Shown: positions 57,630 through 64,000 of the stretch, piece by piece | How the letters are laid out: every line of letters begins with the position of its first letter | How positions within the stretch are numbered: the first letter of the stretch is position 1 | Source: Turnera subulata | Taxonomy: Eukaryota; Streptophyta; Magnoliopsida; Malpighiales; Passifloraceae | Assembly: GCA_028386065.3 (NCBI GenBank) | Contig: JAKUCV010004434.1 | Location: 154,966-218,965, forward strand | Direction of reading: 5' to 3' | Length of the DNA stretch: 64,000 nucleotides | Translations under genes and position numbers: made by a program | Notes under the pieces: generated by a model | Database searches by the model: none | What the model was told of the DNA's origin: nothing | What the model saw: only the letters and a program-made list of their open reading frames with translations

Positions 57630-59461
57630 ATGACCTTGCAACAGGTACACCACCACAGCACCACCCCCTGTCACCCAGAAAACGATAGCATTCCTAATCA
57701 CTACTACACCTTCCCTGCGCCTTCCAACTCACCAATGGGTAGTAGTAGGTTTGGAGACATGAGTTATCTCTGCGTTTCTCCCAACAACAGTTCTGGTGTG
57801 CCAGAGAATATTTGCCACCTTGAGGGTTTTGAGAAGGGTCCAATGGGTTTTCCACTGCTGGCCAAATGCTGCACTAGTAGCTTGGAAAGTAACCAAAGCG
57901 GTGACCCTGCAGGTGATAATGGAGGAGAAGACAATGCTGCTGCTGCTGCTGCAGTAGAGAACACTAATTTGAGCCCAGGGTGCCGCAAGGAAGCAATGGA
58001 TGGCGGGCAGTCGAAAGCTTGTGCTAGAGGGCATTGGAGGCCCGCAGAGGATTCTAAACTCAAGGAACTTGTTGCTCTTTATGGGCCTCAAAACTGGAAT
58101 CTTATTGCAGAGAAGTTGCAAGGAAGATCAGGTGAAGTAGCTGGATGTTAAAGGTTTTGTTTTTTTTTTTTCCCTGAACTTTTTAATGTTTCTAATTGTG
58201 TGCACTTCTTTTTAATCTGTTACTGCTACATTTTGATGGGATTGAAGGTAAAAGCTGCAGACTGAGATGGTTCAACCAATTGGACCCTAGGATCAAGAGA
58301 ACAGCTTTTAGTGAAGAGGAAGAAGAGAGGCTAATGGCAGCTCATAGGATTTATGGCAACAAATGGGCATTGATTGCGAGATTCTTCCCTGGAAGGACTG
58401 ATAATTCTGTGAAAAATCATTGGCATGTTATAATGGCCAGGAAATACAGAGAACACTCCTGTGCCTTAAGGAGGAGAAAACATTCCCAGGCTGTTCAAAG
58501 AAAGATGGATGGTACTGGTGCGGGTGGTTCTGTGAGCAGTGACATAGTATTGAGTGTAGAAGCTAACTCTGACAATCTCTGCAGCGGTAGCACAATCACA
58601 CCATGTCATACCCCAGTTGCTGCTCCTATTGACAATTCTCACGGTTCTTGCAACTTTAATGGTGTTCTCTTTGTTAGAAGCAGCGATTTGCTTTCTGTGC
58701 CCCATGGATTTCTTGCAGAGCAGACACCTTTTAATTTTCTTTCTGGTTTGTCTCCTTGGTCCCTCCATTTCCCAGCATTCTGTTTACTCTACATTCTATG
58801 CTTTCTGTGCATTTGGGTTTCTGTGCTTTCTCTCATTGACCATTTTAAATAAAATCTGGCATATTTTTGTTCTCATTTCTTCTCTACTATGCCTGGATGA
58901 ATATATTACCACTTGGGAAATTAAGATAACTGTAAATTGGTGGAGGTGAAGACAATCTCGAAGCCTTCTTCACTTTGAACTTCATACAAATTTTTACTAT
59001 CTATTTCTACCACCTCCTGTTTAAACAACTATTCATTTTCCTAGAAAAAAAAAATCACAAAGATATAACTGGGCAGCAATAATGCTGCAGGCTTGCAGCA
59101 GGCATGATGAACACTAACATTAGTTTTCATTTTTCCCGTTTATTTGATTTTCTTAATTTTGAGAATAGACCAATGGTGCAAATTAATGGCAGGGCACATG
59201 AATGAAGAGATTCCCAGCCAGAACAAGAACCGCAAGAAACTGACAGATGGTAACACCTTCTCTTCTTCCCATGCAATGCAACAATCAGGCATCCATCACC
59301 TCTCTGGACTTGCAGACTCCATGGCATCACCAGCATCTCAAGTCTTGCTCAGTAAACCATCATTGCCATCCCTATCAATGGCAGAGAGCTCGGAATCCAG
59401 CCACTTTGAGACTTCCATATCACCACCATTTATAGATTTCCTTGGTGTGGGAGTCTCATGA
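57630..59461 (+). CDS. R2R3-MYB transcription factor, subgroup 21 (MYB105/117/52/54-like)
   Basis: Three exons, 57630-58131, 58248-58745 and 59169-59461, 430 residues. R2 (about residues 134-181) starts [19 protein letters not shown] and includes [21 protein letters not shown]3 includes [20 protein letters not shown] and [20 protein letters not shown]. Tryptophan spacing is normal. The GHWRPAED start and the C-terminal [12 protein letters not shown] motif mark the MYB105/MYB117 (LATERAL ORGAN FUSION)/MYB52/54/56 group, which acts in organ boundaries, meristems and secondary wall control. The N-terminal ~130 residues are long, with an Ala run ([10 protein letters not shown]). The exon 1-2 junction splits Gly in GRS-GKS, the conserved MYB intron site. 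The exon 2 donor (TCTG|GTTTGT) is less certain. The start at 57630 is the first Met with polar sequence after it; 57735 is an alternative. Confidence 0.9.
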
Positions 59462-60280
59462 AGGTCTCCAGTTTCCAAAACCAGGAGAGATATGTAGACA
59501 TGGATACTGGAATCCTGAAACAGCACTGACATTATTAGGTGGCATGGGAGAAGACTGTTCTGTTAGATGTTAGCTGTCATCTTCATCATCATATATAACC
59601 TTTGTCTTTGTTAGAGTCATCAAAAGATTCTGATGCCCAAACTTAACTGGCGTTCTTCGTTTCTCTTTAAGTAACTTTTTATGTCTCCTTCTTGCTTCCC
59701 CTTTTTATTCCAACTACTAAAATGAAAACAGGGGCAATACATTACATTTAGTCCTTGGGAGTAATTTTTATCCAATAACCATCTTTCAATCGCACAGTCT
59801 TGGGTTTTTTTCTTTTTGGATTTGTGTGTGTGTGTGTGTGTGAGTGTGTTTTATTGCATGAAGAAGAGACATGGACAATGAAAGATTGCAGTTACCTGAA
59901 CGAAGATGTTCTGTCCTTTTCTAATGTGGCTAAGGAGAGTGTGTTTGTGTGTGGGGGAACTAGGAAACGAACTATTAACAGAAGAAGAAACAGAAGCAGT
60001 TGTGGGGCTACGTTAGTAAATAAGAAAATCCAAAATCACTTTCTCAAGCATCACTTTCTCGTGGCCCAGCGAATTTCTTACCTTAAACACTACTAGCAAA
60101 GCCTGGATTATGTCTCCACAAAGACGATGTAGCATCGTAATAACTACAAATTAAAAACTCTTCAAATAGGTACTTAATTAGAGAACTGAATCAAGCCCAC
60201 AAAATCTTTAGTTTTTATATCTGTGCTTTCAAGCGTTTGAACAACGGTCTCAAGTTAAGAAATTGAACATAAAACTGAGG
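59462..60280. other. MYB 3' flank
   Basis: Holds the MYB 3' UTR and a TG dinucleotide run (59823-59842). A 98-codon ORF here has no recognisable features and includes that run; I do not call it a gene. Confidence 0.5.
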
Positions 60281-60298
60281 AAAAGAATGACGGAGGAA

Positions 60299-62942
60299 AC
60301 ACGATAAGACAAATATATTCTCCTGCTGGTAACCTCCTGACAGACCCTCAGGTGATTGAAGACTCATTTGTCCAATTCTATGAACAATTTCTTGGACAAT
60401 CAAATCCAGCAGTTTCAGGTGGTTCAGTATCCTACTTTAAATCAATTCTATGAACTCTTTCTGCAGAGCAGTGTGTACAATTAGTTGCAGAGATCACCAG
60501 TGAGGAAATCAAAGCTTCCATGTTCTCTCTTGCGAAGAACAAAGCTCTTGGGCCTGATGGATATAATGCAGAATTTTTCACTGCTGCATGGAATATTATT
60601 GGTGAAGATGTAATCCAAGCTGTTAAAGAATTTTTCCAATCAGGGAAAATGCTCAAAGGATTCAATTCCACCATTATCAGCTTAATCCCAAAGGTCCCGA
60701 ATGCCCAAAAGGTAACTGATTTCAGACCTATTGCCTGCTGTTCTACCATTTACAAATGCATTTCCAGAATTCTTGCTAAGAGATTACAACGCTGCCTCCC
60801 TGATCTTATTAGCAAAAATCAAACTGCATTTATACCTGGAAGGAGAATTGATGATAATATACTATTGGCACATGAAGTAGTACATAACTATCATCGTACT
60901 GGGATATCTAGTAGGTGTACCTTGAAAATTGACCTTATGAAGGCATTTGATTCTGTGAATTGGTGTTTTCTTCTTAATGTCCTTGAAGCAATGGGCTTCC
61001 CTCCACAATTTATTTGTTGGTTGAAGGTATGTTTCACTACTGCAAAATTTTCTATATCCATTAATGGTTCACTTTGTGGATATTTTGGAGGTGGTAAGGG
61101 AATGCGTCAAGGTGACCCCCTTTCTCCGTACTTGTTTGTGATCTCTATGGAGGTTTTATCCTGCTTATTAAACAAAGCGGCAGCTGACCATTTCTTGCCT
61201 TATCATCCTCGTTGTTCGAAGATTGATCTTTCGCATCTCTGTTTTGCGGATGATTTAATGATTTTTACAAATGGCAGTCCTGCATCTGCATCAGCTGTAA
61301 CATATATCTTGGATCAGTTCTACTGCCTCTCTGGTCTCAAGTTTAATCCTGCAAAGTGTGCAGTCTTTTTAGCAGGTGTTTTTGATACACAGCAGGATCA
61401 ATTTCTACAACTCACTGGATTTCAGCTTGGCACCCTGTCAGTGCGCTATCTTGGTATTCCTCTTGTATCTGGCAGGTTAACCTATCAGAATTGTAAATCT
61501 TTGGTGTAGAAGATTCTAGCCCGAATTAATCACTGGAGTGCTCATCTACTATCTTTTGCTGGCAGGTTACAACTTGTTATTTCCGTGCTTTATAGTATAC
61601 AGAATTATTGGTCTAATCTCTTTATCTTGCCATCTCGGCTTCTTAAGGAAATAGAAAGGTTGTGTGCTGCATTCCTCTGGTCTGGTACTTCATCTAATGC
61701 CAAGAAAACTAAAGTTTCTTGGGCTGATATTACAACCCCGAAGCAAGAAGGTGGATTGGGCATTAAAGAGCTAAAAGCTTAGAATATTGCATGTATTGCC
61801 AGAAACCTATGCAGTCTTCTTTTAAGGGCTGGATCTCTTTGGGTGGCATGGATTCATGCGTACTATATCAAGAACAGAAGCCTATGGAGTCTGGAAATAC
61901 CTGCTGATTGTTCATGGAGTTTAAGGAAAATATTGAAGCTGCGTAGTCAATTTGCTGCAAGATTTTCTCATGTAATTGGAGATGGTCATAACACATATTT
62001 CTGGTGGGATGCTTGGCTCCCAAGAGGTTCTTTATGCACTACAGTGAGGCCTAATCTTCTTATCACCTCCAAGATCCCTCCATGCCAAGGTGAGTAGTCT
62101 GATCTCTAATGGTGTTTGGAGTTGGCCAACTACTCGTTCCCCTTTAATTTCTCAACTAAAAAATGAGGCAGATTCTATAATTCCATCTTCGTGCCCTGAT
62201 GACATAATTTGGAATCTCTCTGTCTCGGGGAAGTTTAATGTTTTAAGTGCTTGGGAATCCATTAGAGTTAAACATAATAGGGTGGATTGGTTCAAGGTAA
62301 TTTGGTCGCCCAGGCATATACCAAAGCACAGTTTTATTGCATGGTTAGCCATTCTAGATCGTTTGAGCACTAGATCCAGGCTTAAAAAATGGGGTATTAT
62401 CTCCAATGCTACCTGTTTGTTATGTTCTGCTGCAATTGAGAATCAGGATCATATTTTCTTTGCATGTCCTTACTCTTCTTTTGTATGGGCTCGATTATTA
62501 TCTCTATGCAATGTTATTCGGATGGTTGGTGACTGGAACTTAGAGTTTTGCTGGGCTAAATGCCATTTGCAAAAGAAGAATTTGAAAGCAATGATTTTGC
62601 GGGTTGCTTGGGCTGCCTGCATCTATCATATTTGGAGGGAGAGGAATCGCCGGCACTTTACAAGCTGCTACAGATCTCCAACCAGTATAGTATCAGAAGT
62701 TTGTTCAGACATAAAGTTGAGATTTCAAGGTTTAACTAGATTGAAACCCAGGGCTTTATCAAATGAAATGCAGGAGTTATGTCGTTTTTGGGGAATAGTT
62801 GTAACTGATAGTTTGTCTTCCATTTCCTAAGCCATGCTTAATGGCTTTTCTGTTGAAATGTAAAATGTTTTGCTAACAGTTGTTAGGATTTCTTTCCTAA
62901 CTTATTTCCAATAATAGTTTGATTTGATTCTCAAAAAGAAAA
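60299..62942 (+). mobile_element. Young 5'-truncated LINE (L1-type)
   Basis: An insertion of ~2.64 kb flanked by an 18-bp target duplication, AAAAGAATGACGGAGGAA (60281-60298) and the same with one G-to-A change (62943-62960). The 5' end starts inside ORF2 (TIRQIYSPAGNLLTDPQV), so reverse transcription stopped early. The 3' end is the ORF2 stop (62830), ~100 bp of 3' UTR and a short A-rich tail. Recognisable target-site copies imply a fairly recent event. Confidence 0.88.
60301..62830 (+). pseudogene. LINE ORF2 reverse transcriptase and zinc-binding region, disabled
   Basis: Carries the RT blocks KALGPDGYNAEFF, STIISLIPKVPNAQ, FRPIACCSTIYKCISRILAK, QTAFIPGRRIDDNILLAHEV, LKIDLMKAFDSVNW, GMRQGDPLSPYLFVISMEVL and active-site CFADDLMIF. 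A zf-RVT region follows, with CLLCSAAIENQDHIFFACPY. In-frame stops are TGA 60451-60453, TAG 61507-61509 and TAG 61780-61782; a frameshift occurs near 62090. No endonuclease (5' truncated) and no RNase H domain are present. The catalytic Asp pair is intact but the protein cannot be made whole. Confidence 0.9.
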
Positions 62943-62960
62943 AAAAGAATGACGAAGGAA

Positions 62961-63612
62961 TTAAGTATCTTTACCCGAAGGTGCCCATGACTATGGTGGG
63001 ATTATTGGTTCCACCGTTGACAATACACCAATTATCTGAAGAGGTATGAAGCAGCTTTTCCACTAAGATCATAGCTGCTCCAAAATGGGGATTCCTATAA
63101 ACCTAACAACATTCATCAACGGAAGGCCCAGCTTCCTTGATCGCTCCATTTATCATGGCCATTATTCAAAATTGGACAGTATTCATAATTTTGCTCTCTA
63201 TTTCAAGACACAAAAAGAATCGACCAAGAACTAATTAAAAGCAAAAGATTTCACCTTTGGTTTTCTTTGCTGGGTGTTATATTGGTTTCCAAGATTTTTT
63301 AGACAAAACATGCCAGTAACCGTAAGTACGAGGATGCCAGAAAGTTAGGAGAACTAGAGACGGCGCCGTCTAGGCTGCTTGCCCCTTAGGCCGACTCAGT
63401 GGACGAAGACTAGTGGGCCGCTGCGGCCCATGATAGGAATGCGAGGACTCATATTAGGAAGCATAATCAAGATTCAAGAATCAACATTGTCAAAATCTGA
63501 TTTTGAGTCGGTTTGGAGCCTATCAGGTACAGGTAGATAAATTTGAATTGAATGATAGTAAATAACTAAAATTCTTCATAAAAATAATTAGCTTGTTCGT
63601 GAAAAATTACTA
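62961..63612. other. Spacer before terminal LTR copy
   Basis: No gene recognised. A GC-richer patch contains two perfect palindromes, GACGGCGCCGTC (63359-63370) and GGGCCGCTGCGGCCC (near 63416), possibly remnants of another element. Confidence 0.45.
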
Positions 63613-64000
63613 TGAAACGCCCCGACCCGTATTTACCGTACACAGTAAACACGTGCCGGAACTGTGACAACCCAGCCCAACAAGGCCTAGCATACAGTGT
63701 AAACAACCATAACTCGGCCCAACGGCCCAAAATAGTAAAACATCATAAATAATGAATCCCGGCCCAATGGCCCAACTACAATAACAATATGCACAGCGGA
63801 AGACTTAAACTCACTAACACTGTATGCGACACATGCAACCTATGGATCCAAGCCCGTCCAAGGGATAACGCCGCAGCCTGTCGGGTATGCACCAAGCCTG
63901 TACATCAAACAACTCATCCTACGGGATGAAACCCCGCAGGCGAGGGGTGAGTCCGAAACGCTCACCGACGAAAGATAAACAGAGATATATTCAACCATAA
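63613..64000 (-). mobile_element. 3' end of a further large LTR copy (E5), leaving the window
   Basis: Starts TGAAACGCCCCGACCCGTATTT, the complement of the family's 3' terminus, and matches copy B (4646-4939) over its first ~150 bp. Further in it shares with copy E3 the segment around ATCCTACGGGATGAAACCCCGC (63917) found reversed near 45290-45315. The left flank 63608-63612 (TACTA) would be its target duplication. The rest is beyond the window. Confidence 0.75.

Noticed and set aside
59800..60096. 98-codon ORF
   Set aside because: It contains the TG dinucleotide run (VCVCVCEC) and has no recognisable features; it lies in the MYB 3' flank.

Overview
This is a window of nuclear DNA from a flowering plant. 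Intron-containing genes, plant-only families (PPR, CASP, alpha-expansin, subgroup-21 R2R3-MYB, MIR169), AT-rich intergenic DNA and many retrotransposons all say so. The gene order at 9.3-27.7 kb looks collinear with Arabidopsis chromosome 5 around At5g15270-At5g15300 (recalled from memory, not searched). I infer a eudicot, probably a woody rosid; the species cannot be named from the sequence.

Layout. 1-8081: a nest of a large non-coding LTR family. A complete 4.6-kb unit (14-4645, minus, TG...CA ends, 5-bp target duplication GATTA) sits inside the 3' end of a second copy (ends 4939), which itself sits in a third copy (4940-8081). 8.3-9.13 kb: a Stowaway-like MITE and a small tRNA-headed retrosequence. 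9.3-28 kb: the gene block, with an E-class PPR gene (+), a CASP gene (-), a 1297-residue P-class PPR gene (-), a 53-residue membrane protein gene (+), a MIR169 hairpin (-) and a four-KH-domain RNA-binding protein gene (-). 30.7-35.1 kb: a ten-exon polypyrimidine-tract-binding protein gene (+). 37.2-46.3 kb: a degenerate LINE split by another 4.1-kb solo-LTR-like unit (41474-45550, target duplication CTATG). 50.4-51.4 kb: an alpha-expansin gene (+). 54.3-55.75 kb: two fold-back MITEs. 57.6-59.5 kb: a subgroup-21 R2R3-MYB gene (+). 60.3-62.9 kb: a young 5'-truncated LINE. From 63613: the 3' end of another copy of the large LTR family, running out of the window.

The genes do not form an operon or a single pathway. 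By family knowledge: the two PPR proteins act in organellar RNA processing, the KH and PTB proteins in nuclear/cytoplasmic RNA metabolism, CASP in Casparian-strip assembly, expansin in wall loosening, MYB in organ boundary/meristem or wall programmes, and miR169 represses NF-YA mRNAs.

The least explained material is in the large LTR family. Copies share (i) a GC-rich, CDS-like leader ending in a perfect GGGTAAG splice-donor-like site, (ii) paired TGGGC...GCCCA motifs, and (iii) a tandem array of small hairpins whose stems change in a compensated way while the loops stay similar. The last feature is the best candidate here for an undescribed functional element.
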